Assembly (NCBI GenBank): GCA_012519425.1
Contig: JAAYQF010000029.1
Location: 1 to 55,824, forward strand
Direction: 5' to 3'
Length of the DNA: 55,824 nucleotides
DNA from: Bacteroidales bacterium
GTDB taxonomy: Bacteria > Bacteroidota > Bacteroidia > Bacteroidales > Paludibacteraceae
The translations under genes were made by a program, and so were the position numbers. Below, piece by piece: positions 9,691 through 17,067 of the stretch. How positions within the stretch are numbered: the first letter of the stretch is position 1; every line of letters starts with the position of its first letter. The notes under the pieces were generated by a model. It did no database searches. It was not told the DNA's origin and saw only the letters and a list, made by a program, of their open reading frames with translations.

Positions 9691-9774
9691 TGTCCGTAGG
9701 ACAAAATGTGATTAACCGCAGGCGTAAGCCTGTGGTGTTGCAGTGAAACATGTACCTACTGCCCGTAGGGCAGT
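9691..9774. repeat. Cluster of three REP-like palindromes with GTA/GTAA loops
   Basis: Three short hairpins follow the flippase within 84 bases. They are TGTCC-gta-GGACA at 9691-9703, CCGCAGGC-gtaa-GCCTGTGG at 9716-9735 (one G-U pair) and ACTGCCC-gta-GGGCAGT at 9758-9774. All carry the same GTA loop core although their stems differ, which looks like a family of REP-like units, not chance. It lies between the convergent flippase and rnhA and could also act in transcript 3'-end protection. No U tract follows, so it is not a classical terminator. Confidence 0.6.
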
Positions 9775-9788
9775 ACTTTCTCTATCTG

Positions 9789-10427
9789 TCATTTTCTTCC
9801 AAAATCCGCCGGTATCTCGCCCCAGGCTTCTGTATGCCATTTCAATACCTTGTTAGGGTAGTCGTTTTCGGCTAACCACTGCTCGGCACGGGCAATTAGT
9901 TCAAACAGTTTGGCATTGAGAGGGGTGGGTTGTAGTTGTGATTTGGTTTTTTTATTACGTAGCCAGGCAAGAGCTGTTCGACTGTCAGAATAGACGGGTG
10001 TAGCTAAATTCTTTTGTTTAAGTAATGCCAAAGCGTGTACGATTGCTAAAAATTCACCGATATTATTGGTGCCGTCTTCATAAGGTCCCTGACGGAATAT
10101 CAATTGTCCGGTACGGGTATCTACACCCTGATATTCCATAACACCAGGATTGCCGCTGCAAGCTGCATCAACGGAAATGCTTTCTAAATCAGGCTTGCCG
10201 TATTCCGCAATCAATGCTTCGCTGGGTACTACTTTTTTTGCATTCTTACCCACGTAATCCCAATAGGATGAATTAAAAGCTTCCCGGGCCTCAGCTTCGG
10301 TCACAAATCCTTTGTACTTGGCTTCGGGACAACCATGCACCTGTTCCTTGCATGTTTCCCATGAAGTATAAATGCCCGGTTGCTTGCCTTCCCAGACTAC
10401 GAAGTATTTATTTTTGGATTTTGCCAT
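9789..10427 (-). CDS. rnhA: Ribonuclease HI with N-terminal hybrid-binding domain
   Basis: It degrades the RNA strand of RNA:DNA hybrids. The N-terminal 50 residues (K-Y-F-V-V-W-E-G-K-Q-P-G-I-Y-T-S-W) are the caulimovirus-type hybrid-binding domain. The catalytic domain follows with Asp87 (S-V-D-A-A), Glu125 (N-N-I-G-E-F), Asp148 (Y-S-D-S-R) and Asp208 (P-A-D-F-G-R-K), the complete DEDD set. The frame can be extended upstream to 10490, but that would run into the tRNA-Arg gene on the other strand and adds a non-conserved stretch, so I choose the ATG at 10427, giving 212 residues. Confidence 0.93.
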   Translation of the reverse strand: MAKSKNKYFVVWEGKQPGIYTSWETCKEQVHGCPEAKYKGFVTEAEAREAFNSSYWDYVGKNAKKVVPSEALIAEYGKPDLESISVDAACSGNPGVMEYQGVDTRTGQLIFRQGPYEDGTNNIGEFLAIVHALALLKQKNLATPVYSDSRTALAWLRNKKTKSQLQPTPLNAKLFELIARAEQWLAENDYPNKVLKWHTEAWGEIPADFGRK

Positions 10428-10443
10428 ATTTATTGTACTTTTG
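10413..10443 (+). promoter_or_regulatory. Promoter of tRNA-Arg, partly inside rnhA
   Basis: TTTG (10413-10416), 19 bases, then TACTTTTG (10436-10443) matches the full Bacteroidota promoter consensus. It lies 33 bases before the tRNA. The -33 box overlaps the first codons of the divergent rnhA gene, so the two may interfere. Confidence 0.7.
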
Positions 10444-10475
10444 CAACGCTTTATTATTAAGTAATAAGAGGAGGA

Positions 10476-10547
10476 GGCCCTGTAGTTCAATGGATAGAAT
10501 GGAAGTTTCCTAAACTTTAGATTCGGGTTCGATTCCCGGCGGGGCTA
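10476..10547 (+). tRNA. tRNA-Arg (anticodon CCT)
   Basis: All four arms fold. The acceptor GGCCCTG pairs with CGGGGCT with one G-U at each of positions 1 and 6, the D stem is GTTC/GAAT, the anticodon stem GAAGT/ACTTT carries loop TTCCTAA with anticodon CCT, and the T arm contains GGGTTCGATTCCC. CCA is not encoded. It decodes AGG. Its last three bases are also the stop codon of the convergent ABC ATPase gene. Confidence 0.95.
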
Positions 10548-11195
10548 CAAAATCACACCATCCTTCATTTCAATTTTCCTGTCAGACAGAGTAGCCAACG
10601 CTTCATCGTGTGTAACTATGATGATTGTTAAACCGAATTGAGCGCGTAAATCAAACAGCAATTGATGCAATTCTTTTTTGTTTTTGGTGTCTAAACTTCC
10701 TGATGGTTCGTCAGCCAAAATGATTTTCGGATTGTTGACTAATGCCCGTGCAACCGCAACTCTTTGTTTTTCTCCACCAGATAGTTCGGATGGCTTATGC
10801 TCTAATCTGTCACTTAATTGTAGGTGCTCTAAAAGTTCTTTTGCCTTTTGAGCGGCACTTTTTGAGTCTTTCCCGGCTATTAATGCCGGTATCATCACAT
10901 TCTCAAGTGCCGTAAATTCCGGAAGTAGTTGGTGAAACTGAAAGATAAAGCCTAAATGGAGATTTCTGAATGTTGATTGTTGCTTTTCGTTTAAATGACT
11001 GACATCTTGTCCGTCAATCAGAACTAATCCTTGATCGGGATTGTCTATGGTACCAAGAATTTGCAATAGGGTTGTTTTTCCGGCTCCGCTGGGACCGACA
11101 ACAGCTACTATTTCTCCTTGTTCAACTTTGAGATTGACACCTTTTAGCACATGCAACTCATCGAAACTTTTGTGAATGTTGATTGCTTCAATCAT
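10545..11195 (-). CDS. lolD: ABC transporter ATP-binding protein, LolD-like
   Basis: This is a cytoplasmic ATPase subunit of a MacB/LolD-type exporter, probably driving release of lipoproteins from the inner membrane. Walker A is G-P-S-G-A-G-K-T-T at 34-42, the signature L-S-G-G-E-K-Q starts at 138, Walker B I-L-A-D-E-P with S-G-S-L-D is at 159-169, and the H loop is T-H-D-E. The 216-residue length equals that of LolD. The permease (LolC/E-like) is not adjacent, which is common in Bacteroidota. The TAG stop lies on the last three bases of the tRNA-Arg gene. The LolD name is by family resemblance; another MacB-class role is possible. Confidence 0.85.
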   Translation of the reverse strand: MIEAINIHKSFDELHVLKGVNLKVEQGEIVAVVGPSGAGKTTLLQILGTIDNPDQGLVLIDGQDVSHLNEKQQSTFRNLHLGFIFQFHQLLPEFTALENVMIPALIAGKDSKSAAQKAKELLEHLQLSDRLEHKPSELSGGEKQRVAVARALVNNPKIILADEPSGSLDTKNKKELHQLLFDLRAQFGLTIIIVTHDEALATLSDRKIEMKDGVIL

Positions 11196-11214
11196 ATCTG
11201 AAAATATTTGTCAG

Positions 11215-11222
11215 CAAAGTTA
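11215..11222 (-). promoter_or_regulatory. Bacteroidota -7 element for the lolD-like gene
   Basis: The minus strand reads TAACTTTG (TAnnTTTG), 20 bases before the start codon. It is back to back with the plus-strand element at 11256-11263. Confidence 0.45.
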
Positions 11223-11255
11223 AGCATAAATGTCGTTATTCGTTGATAAATGTGC

Positions 11256-11263
11256 TACTTTTG
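11256..11263 (+). promoter_or_regulatory. Bacteroidota -7 element for the YgjP-like gene
   Basis: TACTTTTG fits TAnnTTTG. An alternative upstream start at 11230 would lie before this box, so the element supports the ATG at 11281. Confidence 0.5.
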
Positions 11264-11280
11264 CTACAAATTTGTTTTGT

Positions 11281-11979
11281 ATGCAGGAGTTGAAAGACTT
11301 CGGAAAGATTGAATTTGTTCGCAATAAGAGGGCTAAACGTGTTTCGGTTAAAATTAAATCGGACGGCCTGAAAGTTAGCATGCCGCATCATGTTAGCAAA
11401 TCTTATGTGATAGATTTTATTCTTTCAAAGAAGAACGAAATCTTCAGGAAGCAGCAAAAAATTCAGAAAAAGAAATTAAAACTACAAATCACTCCTGATA
11501 ATAACATTCAGACGCTTACCTTTTCTGTTAAAGTTGTACCTGCAAACCGACAAGATTTGTTCTTTTCTCTTCAAGATAAAGTATTGAGCATTGAAGTGCC
11601 TCGGGACGTAGACATGTTGTCAGATGAAGTTCAGGAAGCATGCTGGGAAGGAGTCAATCATTTTTTAAAAAAGGAAGCCAAAAGGGTGTTGACGCAACGT
11701 GTTTTTGAGTTGGCTAAACAGTATAATTTCAAGGTGTTGGATGTAAAAATACAATCCAGTAAGACGAGATGGGGGAGTTGTTCACAAAAACGGAATATTA
11801 ATTTGTCGTTTTACTTGATGTTATTGCCCATGCATTTGATAGATTACGTGATTTTACACGAGTTGTGCCATACCCGTGAAATGAATCATGGAGTTGCTTT
11901 CTGGAAGTTAATGGACCAAGTAACTAATAATCAAAGCAACGCGCTCAAGAAAGAATTGAAAAAATACGAGATACCATAA
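11281..11979 (+). CDS. YgjP-like zinc metallopeptidase domain protein (DUF45)
   Basis: This is a 232-residue soluble protein with the zincin-like site H-E-L-C-H at residues 193-197 followed by R-E-M-N-H-G-V-A-F-W, the signature of the YgjP/WLM-type family (DUF45). The conserved S-S-K-T-R-W-G-S-C segment lies ahead of it. It is presumably a cytoplasmic zinc-dependent hydrolase; the physiological substrate of this family is unknown. The frame opens at 11230, but the start at 11281 lies just after a promoter box and gives the family's usual N terminus. It is divergent from the lolD-like gene. Confidence 0.87.
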   Translation: MQELKDFGKIEFVRNKRAKRVSVKIKSDGLKVSMPHHVSKSYVIDFILSKKNEIFRKQQKIQKKKLKLQITPDNNIQTLTFSVKVVPANRQDLFFSLQDKVLSIEVPRDVDMLSDEVQEACWEGVNHFLKKEAKRVLTQRVFELAKQYNFKVLDVKIQSSKTRWGSCSQKRNINLSFYLMLLPMHLIDYVILHELCHTREMNHGVAFWKLMDQVTNNQSNALKKELKKYEIP

Positions 11980-12080
11980 AAAAAGAAGCAAAATTAGGGG
12001 CTGTTTCAAAAGTAAATATTCATCAAGCCTACTCTTAAATTTGAATTTATTTAATGAACATTTCTTTATAAAAACAAGAT

Positions 12081-12111
12081 GGGTTGTCTCACGACAACCC
12101 AATCCTTTTTT
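12081..12111 (+). terminator. Stem-loop and T tract after the YgjP-like gene
   Basis: GGGTTGTC-tcac-GACAACCC is an 8-bp perfect stem with a 4-base loop, then AATCC and six Ts. It can end the transcript from 11281-11979. It may instead be the attenuator-like part of a leader (see the following region). Confidence 0.7.
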
Positions 12112-12405
12112 GTTAACCTTAAATCTAATACTATGAAAAAATCACGGCATAAATATACGGTGATTCAATCTTATTCGCAAATGTTTTAGCCAAAAAGCCT
12201 CAATAATTAGAAATTTTTAATGTTTTTCTGAAGATATATCCCCTAAGCATGGTAGCATAATGCAAGATATTTAGACAACTTTAACCAATGAGTATTTAGT
12301 GTTTTGTTTGTATGAACGGGTATGAAACTTCATCACATGAAATATAAATACATATTTCAATTTGAATTAACCATGCCTTTAGAAGCTGTTTAACTGAATT
12401 TTTTG
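12112..12405 (+). other. Non-coding gap with a leader-like 18-codon ORF
   Basis: The 459-base gap between the metallopeptidase and metG contains the stem-loop above, then an 18-codon ORF at 12133-12189 (M-K-K-S-R-H-K-Y-T-V-I-Q-S-Y-S-Q-M-F) preceded by a run resembling Bacteroidota 5' leaders. No gene continues from it, and metG has its own promoter box. Nothing else recognisable is seen between 12190 and 12405. The small ORF is not claimed as a translated gene. Confidence 0.3.
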
Positions 12406-12413
12406 TATTTTTG
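12406..12413 (+). promoter_or_regulatory. Bacteroidota -7 element for metG
   Basis: TATTTTTG fits TAnnTTTG and overlaps an alternative upstream ATG at 12403, so transcripts from it cannot use that start. This supports translation from 12439. Confidence 0.5.
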
Positions 12414-12438
12414 TCGTTTGTTAAAAGCACATAATCAT

Positions 12439-14478
12439 ATGAAGAATTTTAAGCGTACTACCGTTACAACTGCTCTTCCTTATGCCAATGGTCCCATTCA
12501 CATAGGGCATTTGGCAGGTGTTTATGTTCCGGCCGATATTTACGTGCGTTACCTTCGTTTGAAAGGTGAGGATGTTTTATTTATCGGAGGATCGGACGAA
12601 CATGGGGTTCCTATTACGTTAACGGCGAGGAAAGAAGGGGTTACTCCGCAAGATATTGTCGATCGGTATCATGATATGATAAAGAAATCTTTTGAAACTT
12701 TTGGAATTTCTTTTGACATATACTCTCGCACAACCTCTTCCACTCACCGGGTACTGGCTTCGGAAATATTTAAAACTATTTATGACAAAGGCGGTTTCAT
12801 TGAAAAAAGTTCAGAACAGTACTATGATGAAAAGGCGCAACAGTTTTTGGCCGATCGCTATATCACCGGCAAATGCCCACATTGCGGCAATGAGCATGCT
12901 TATGGCGATCAGTGCGAATCTTGCGGTACATCATTGAGTCCGGATGATTTGATCAACCCACAATCGACCATCAGTGGCAGTGTGCCGGTAAAGCGTGAAA
13001 CCAAACATTGGTACTTGCCTTTGGATCAACATGAAGCATGGCTACGTCAATGGATTTTGGAAGAACATAAGGAGTGGAAACCCAATGTGTACGGACAGTG
13101 CAAAAGTTGGTTAGATATGGGTTTACAACCACGTGCCGTCAGTCGCGATTTGGATTGGGGTATCCCCGTTCCTGTGGAAGGTGCTGAGGGTAAGGTGCTT
13201 TATGTTTGGTTTGATGCGCCAATTGGTTATATCTCCAACACGAAAGAATTGTTACCCGACGATTGGGAAAAATGGTGGAAAGATGAGGACACGCGTTTGC
13301 TTCACTTTATCGGAAAAGACAATATTGTGTTTCATTGTATTGTTTTTCCGGCAATGCTGAAGGCTGAGGGGAGTTATATCTTGCCGGATAATGTGCCTGC
13401 CAATGAGTTTATGAATTTAGAGGGCGATAAGATATCGACTTCCCGTAATTGGGCGGTGTGGTTGCATGAATATTTGCAAGAATTCTCCGATAAACAGGAT
13501 GTATTGCGTTATGTGCTGACTGCCAATGCGCCGGAAACCAAGGATAATGATTTCACCTGGAAAGATTTTCAGGCAAGAAACAATAACGAATTGGTAGCTA
13601 TTTACGGGAATTTTATCAACCGGGCTTTGGTGTTGACACATAAATACTTCGAAGGCAGAGTACCTAAAATAAGCGCATTGACCGATTATGACAAGCAAAC
13701 CTTGGATGAGTTTAAAAATGTAAAAGCTAAAGTTGAAAATTTGCTCGATCATTTTAAATTCCGGGAAGCTCAGAAAGAGGCCATGAATTTGGCACGTATA
13801 GGTAATAAATATTTAGCTGATACCGAGCCCTGGAAGTTGGCAAAAACCGATATGAACAGGGTAGGAACTATCCTCAATTTAAGTTTGCAGATAGCAGCAA
13901 ATTTGGCCATTGCTTTTGAGCCTTTCTTACCGTTCTCATCGAAAAAGTTACGTGATTTACTCAATTTAGAATCATTTGACTGGGATGAATTAGGTCGGAT
14001 TGACTTATTGGAAGAAGGTTTACAATTGAAAAAGCCGGAGCTTCTATTTGAAAAAATTGAAGATGAAGTTATTGAAGCGCAAATTCAAAAACTATTGGAT
14101 ACAAAAAAGTCCAATGAATTGGCTACTTGGAAGCCCGAAGACATTAAGGAAAATGTTAGTTTTGATGAATTTATGAAAATGGATATTCGGGTAGGTACGG
14201 TGCTGGATTGTCAAAAAGTACCGAAAGCCGATAAATTGTTGCAGTTCCGCATTGATGATGGTTTGAAGGGGCGTACCATCCTTTCCGGTATTGCTGAGTA
14301 TTATCCTAATCCGGCTGATCTTATTGGCAAACAAGTACTTTTCATAGCCAACTTTCCGCCCAGAAAGCTGCGGGGAATAGACAGTGAAGGGATGATTTTA
14401 TCGGCTGAGAATCCGGATGGTAGTTTGACTGTTATACAACCTGGAGTGCTGCTAAGCAATGGTTCAAAAGTGGTATGA
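12439..14478 (+). CDS. metG: Methionyl-tRNA synthetase
   Basis: It charges tRNA-Met with methionine, a class I synthetase with 679 residues from the ATG at 12439. The HIGH motif is intact at 21-24, the zinc knuckle has Cys146, Cys149, Cys159 and Cys162, and the KMSKS loop appears as D-K-I-S-T-S-R. The C-terminal 100 residues ([11 protein letters not shown] and K-A-D-K-L-L-Q-F) form the OB-fold tRNA-binding domain that allows dimerisation. The longer frame from 12403 adds twelve non-conserved residues and begins inside the promoter box. It is a single-gene transcription unit. Confidence 0.97.
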   Translation: MKNFKRTTVTTALPYANGPIHIGHLAGVYVPADIYVRYLRLKGEDVLFIGGSDEHGVPITLTARKEGVTPQDIVDRYHDMIKKSFETFGISFDIYSRTTSSTHRVLASEIFKTIYDKGGFIEKSSEQYYDEKAQQFLADRYITGKCPHCGNEHAYGDQCESCGTSLSPDDLINPQSTISGSVPVKRETKHWYLPLDQHEAWLRQWILEEHKEWKPNVYGQCKSWLDMGLQPRAVSRDLDWGIPVPVEGAEGKVLYVWFDAPIGYISNTKELLPDDWEKWWKDEDTRLLHFIGKDNIVFHCIVFPAMLKAEGSYILPDNVPANEFMNLEGDKISTSRNWAVWLHEYLQEFSDKQDVLRYVLTANAPETKDNDFTWKDFQARNNNELVAIYGNFINRALVLTHKYFEGRVPKISALTDYDKQTLDEFKNVKAKVENLLDHFKFREAQKEAMNLARIGNKYLADTEPWKLAKTDMNRVGTILNLSLQIAANLAIAFEPFLPFSSKKLRDLLNLESFDWDELGRIDLLEEGLQLKKPELLFEKIEDEVIEAQIQKLLDTKKSNELATWKPEDIKENVSFDEFMKMDIRVGTVLDCQKVPKADKLLQFRIDDGLKGRTILSGIAEYYPNPADLIGKQVLFIANFPPRKLRGIDSEGMILSAENPDGSLTVIQPGVLLSNGSKVV

Positions 14479-14701
14479 GAATAATTCATGGTCATTATGC
14501 AGCAGGAAGATGGTTTTTAACCCTAGAGCTTCATTATTTTATGTATTTGGTTTTGAAAAAATCCGGCTTGCTTTTATAAAATTATTTGACATATTGTAAC
14601 ACTCTCTTGATGTTTTGCATCTTCTGTACAATTGAAAATTTTTAGAATTTGATATTTAATATTTTTTACCCGATTTTATTCACCAAATTAATTAAATCAG
14701 T

Positions 14702-15970
14702 ATGAAAAGGAAATCGTTATTTTTGTTCTTGGGTCTAACAGCAATGTTGGCCTTTAATGCTTGCGAACCTAAACCAGATTTGGATTTAGATAAAAAGCTT
14801 GAATTTTCCCCTCTTCCCGTTGAACAACAAAAACAAAAAATTGAAGGCAATGCTCTTGAGTTTGTTGAGCATATGGAAGATTTGTTAGAAACACCTGCCG
14901 TAAATGCTATCGAAAATTTTGCGGTAGCCTTTGAAGGTGGTCCAAATGGACGAATGTATGCACCTCTACGTGCTATTGCCACAGATATACGAAATGGAAA
15001 ATCCAATGTCCTTGCCGGATTGGAAAGACAAATGAAAGTCATTCAAGATGATTACGATGAAGGTGAAGGTATCGTGTTCGGTGAATATGTTTATAACTTT
15101 GACACTAAAGAATTTGATTTAAAACAGGAGTTAGAAAATAAGGCCATTTTCCGATTGCCGGCATCACCGGAAGCAATGGAAAATAAAGATAACAATGGTC
15201 TTATCTCTTTCGAATTCACTGAATCTAAAATATTAATACCTGATAGTGATGATGATGATGAGGGAGTATATTATCCTGCAAGTGCTAAATTATCTATTAA
15301 GGTTGATGGTAAAACTGTTTTGAAGGCTTCATTTACAGGAAAATATTTTGATGATGGTATGCCTAAGGAGGTGAAGCAAAAACTTGAAATTGATGATTTT
15401 AGCTGGGAAGCAAAAGCTAGTAATGATAAGAAAGAAATGTCTGCGGAATATGCGTTCAAAAAAGGCACAAAATCTCTGATAAAACTAGCTGCTGAAACGA
15501 CCGGTAAATTTAGTTTTGAAGATATTGATGATTCTGATGACCCGGATGATGTTGTCGATAAAATTGCTATAAATTGCCAGGTAATGAATATCGCTATTAA
15601 AGCCGGTATAGCTGATGTGAAGGGATTCGCAGAGGCAATGGATGATATAGATTGGGAATCGTTATCAGAAGAAGTTGTTGCAGGACAAGAAGTTGCCATC
15701 ATGAATCAATACATCGTGGGATATGGTTACTTTACAGATGACGATGTGAAATTTGCCGGTGTGGATTTTTATGTAGAAGAGATAGAATATGAATATCCGG
15801 TATGGGATTATCAAGGAGATATATATTACGAAACATACATATACTATGAGGTAATGCCTCGTTTCGTATTAAGCGATGGTTCAAAAATGAGACTTGAGGA
15901 GTATGTGAATTCCGGATTTGAGGAATTGTTTGAAAAAATCGAGGAAATAGTGGAAAACTACTTCGATTGA
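14702..15970 (+). CDS. Acidic lipoprotein of unknown function
   Basis: This is a 422-residue predicted lipoprotein: a hydrophobic leader ends in F-N-A-C with Cys21 as the lipidation site. The mature protein is strongly acidic, with Asp/Glu clusters such as D-S-D-D-D-D-E-G and D-D-S-D-D-P-D-D, and has alternating charged/hydrophobic patterns suggesting mostly beta structure in the second half. I recognise no catalytic motif or family. The acidic clusters could bind calcium, which is conjecture. It is monocistronic, 223 bases after metG, and ends in a clear terminator. Confidence 0.8.
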   Translation: MKRKSLFLFLGLTAMLAFNACEPKPDLDLDKKLEFSPLPVEQQKQKIEGNALEFVEHMEDLLETPAVNAIENFAVAFEGGPNGRMYAPLRAIATDIRNGKSNVLAGLERQMKVIQDDYDEGEGIVFGEYVYNFDTKEFDLKQELENKAIFRLPASPEAMENKDNNGLISFEFTESKILIPDSDDDDEGVYYPASAKLSIKVDGKTVLKASFTGKYFDDGMPKEVKQKLEIDDFSWEAKASNDKKEMSAEYAFKKGTKSLIKLAAETTGKFSFEDIDDSDDPDDVVDKIAINCQVMNIAIKAGIADVKGFAEAMDDIDWESLSEEVVAGQEVAIMNQYIVGYGYFTDDDVKFAGVDFYVEEIEYEYPVWDYQGDIYYETYIYYEVMPRFVLSDGSKMRLEEYVNSGFEELFEKIEEIVENYFD

Positions 15971-15998
15971 TAAGCCAAATATTAACTTCAGTAAAAGG

Positions 15999-16025
15999 AG
16001 GGAGCAGTATTTGCTCCCTTTTTTT
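15999..16025 (+). terminator. Rho-independent terminator of the acidic lipoprotein gene
   Basis: AGGGAGCA-gtatt-TGCTCCCT is an 8-bp perfect stem followed by a run of seven Ts, 28 bases after the stop codon. Confidence 0.9.
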
Positions 16026-16031
16026 GTAAAA

Positions 16032-16165
16032 AAACCATCCCTCCTTTCGGATCGACCTTGCCTGGTGAGCCAAAAAACAATTGAGCGCAAGTTTTTTGAG
16101 CAAGGCAGGCACAGTCTTGATTTTTTGGTACTTTTTTATCAAGAAAAAAGTACAGGGGGAAAAGT
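16032..16165. repeat. Probable dispersed intergenic repeat with stem-loop
   Basis: Between the convergent genes lies a stretch unlike its surroundings, including GTACTTTTTT-atcaag-AAAAAAGTAC (16128-16153, 10-bp stem). The style resembles short intergenic repeats that recur in Bacteroidota genomes, but only one copy is in this window, so the repeat status is an inference. Neither side of the stem has a proper U tract. Confidence 0.35.
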
Positions 16166-16179
16166 GAAGTTGATAATCC

Positions 16180-17067
16180 TTATTGAATAATAATTCTTTT
16201 CGTTTGCACAGCACACCCATACCAAATCCCAAAACCGGGCTCAGTAATATTAGAACTTAAAGGTTTGATCTCGTTGATGGAAATATTACCTGCTATAATG
16301 GAAAACATGGTCAGGTCTTTAAAAAACCGGGTTGTAGTGCTATCGATTGCTATTACTTTTATGTCAACAGCATCTCCTACGGCAAAATACTTTCCTTCTG
16401 TAAAAGACGAGTCGTTTTTATTAGGAAGCGGACTCAGTGTGAATTTTTGCAAACCATCCAAGCTAAGATCACTGTTAAAAACTATTGGGGTTTCAATATA
16501 ACGTTTATCTTTACTTTTCCTGGTGTAAATACGATAGGCATTCTTTCGGTCCTTGTCGATATTGATCGCCACTGATAGCGTGCGTAAGCTGTCAACAGAG
16601 GCAGGTTCAATATAGACTGAGTCTATTTGAAAATCCAGAGGGATGGTGGTCTGTGATTTTATGGCATGTTCTCCTCTGTATTCCTCACCATATTCCACTT
16701 TTAAATAATAGGTTTTTCCTGTTTGTCCCTTTATTTCTGTTCCAAAATAAACATACGGAGGGAAACGCTCCACATCCCATTTTGAAGTGAGTATTTCCTC
16801 CACATTTCCGTCACTGACGGTCACTTTGGCATGCCGAATTACTTTATCTCTGATGGTCGTGCTGTCAACTGATTCTGACAAGGGTACATTCAAGGACAGA
16901 TAAACTTGCGGATATTTACCGGATTCAATTTTACCTTCCACGATTATTTTCTCCGTGTAACCCTTTGACGTATAATCTATATCAGGATAACATCCTGCAA
17001 GTAAAATCAACACCCCAAACAACAGGATGTATGGATTGTGTATGTTTATTTTAAATGAAAAGTCCAT
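16180..17067 (-). CDS. DUF4249-family outer-membrane lipoprotein
   Basis: This is a 295-residue predicted lipoprotein; the leader ends in L-L-A-G-C with Cys26 as lipidation site. The segment Y-T-E-K-I-I-V-E-G-K-I-E followed by a Y-P-Q-V-Y-L-S-L motif is typical of DUF4249, a beta-sandwich family that is nearly always encoded beside a TonB receptor in Bacteroidota. Its start overlaps the receptor's end by 22 bases, so the two are translationally coupled. It probably sits on the barrel and helps capture a ligand, as SusD does for SusC; that role is inference. Confidence 0.88.
   Translation of the reverse strand: MDFSFKINIHNPYILLFGVLILLAGCYPDIDYTSKGYTEKIIVEGKIESGKYPQVYLSLNVPLSESVDSTTIRDKVIRHAKVTVSDGNVEEILTSKWDVERFPPYVYFGTEIKGQTGKTYYLKVEYGEEYRGEHAIKSQTTIPLDFQIDSVYIEPASVDSLRTLSVAINIDKDRKNAYRIYTRKSKDKRYIETPIVFNSDLSLDGLQKFTLSPLPNKNDSSFTEGKYFAVGDAVDIKVIAIDSTTTRFFKDLTMFSIIAGNISINEIKPLSSNITEPGFGIWYGCAVQTKRIIIQ

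Noticed and set aside
11995-12040. Insertion-sequence end (GGGGCTGTTTCAAAAG)
   Set aside because: It resembles an IS terminus, but no matching inverted end or transposase fragment was found.
15732-16232. 166-codon minus-strand frame across the end of the acidic lipoprotein gene and the terminator
   Set aside because: It overlaps a well-supported gene, a perfect terminator and the DUF4249 3' end, and shows no leader, promoter or protein-like domain.
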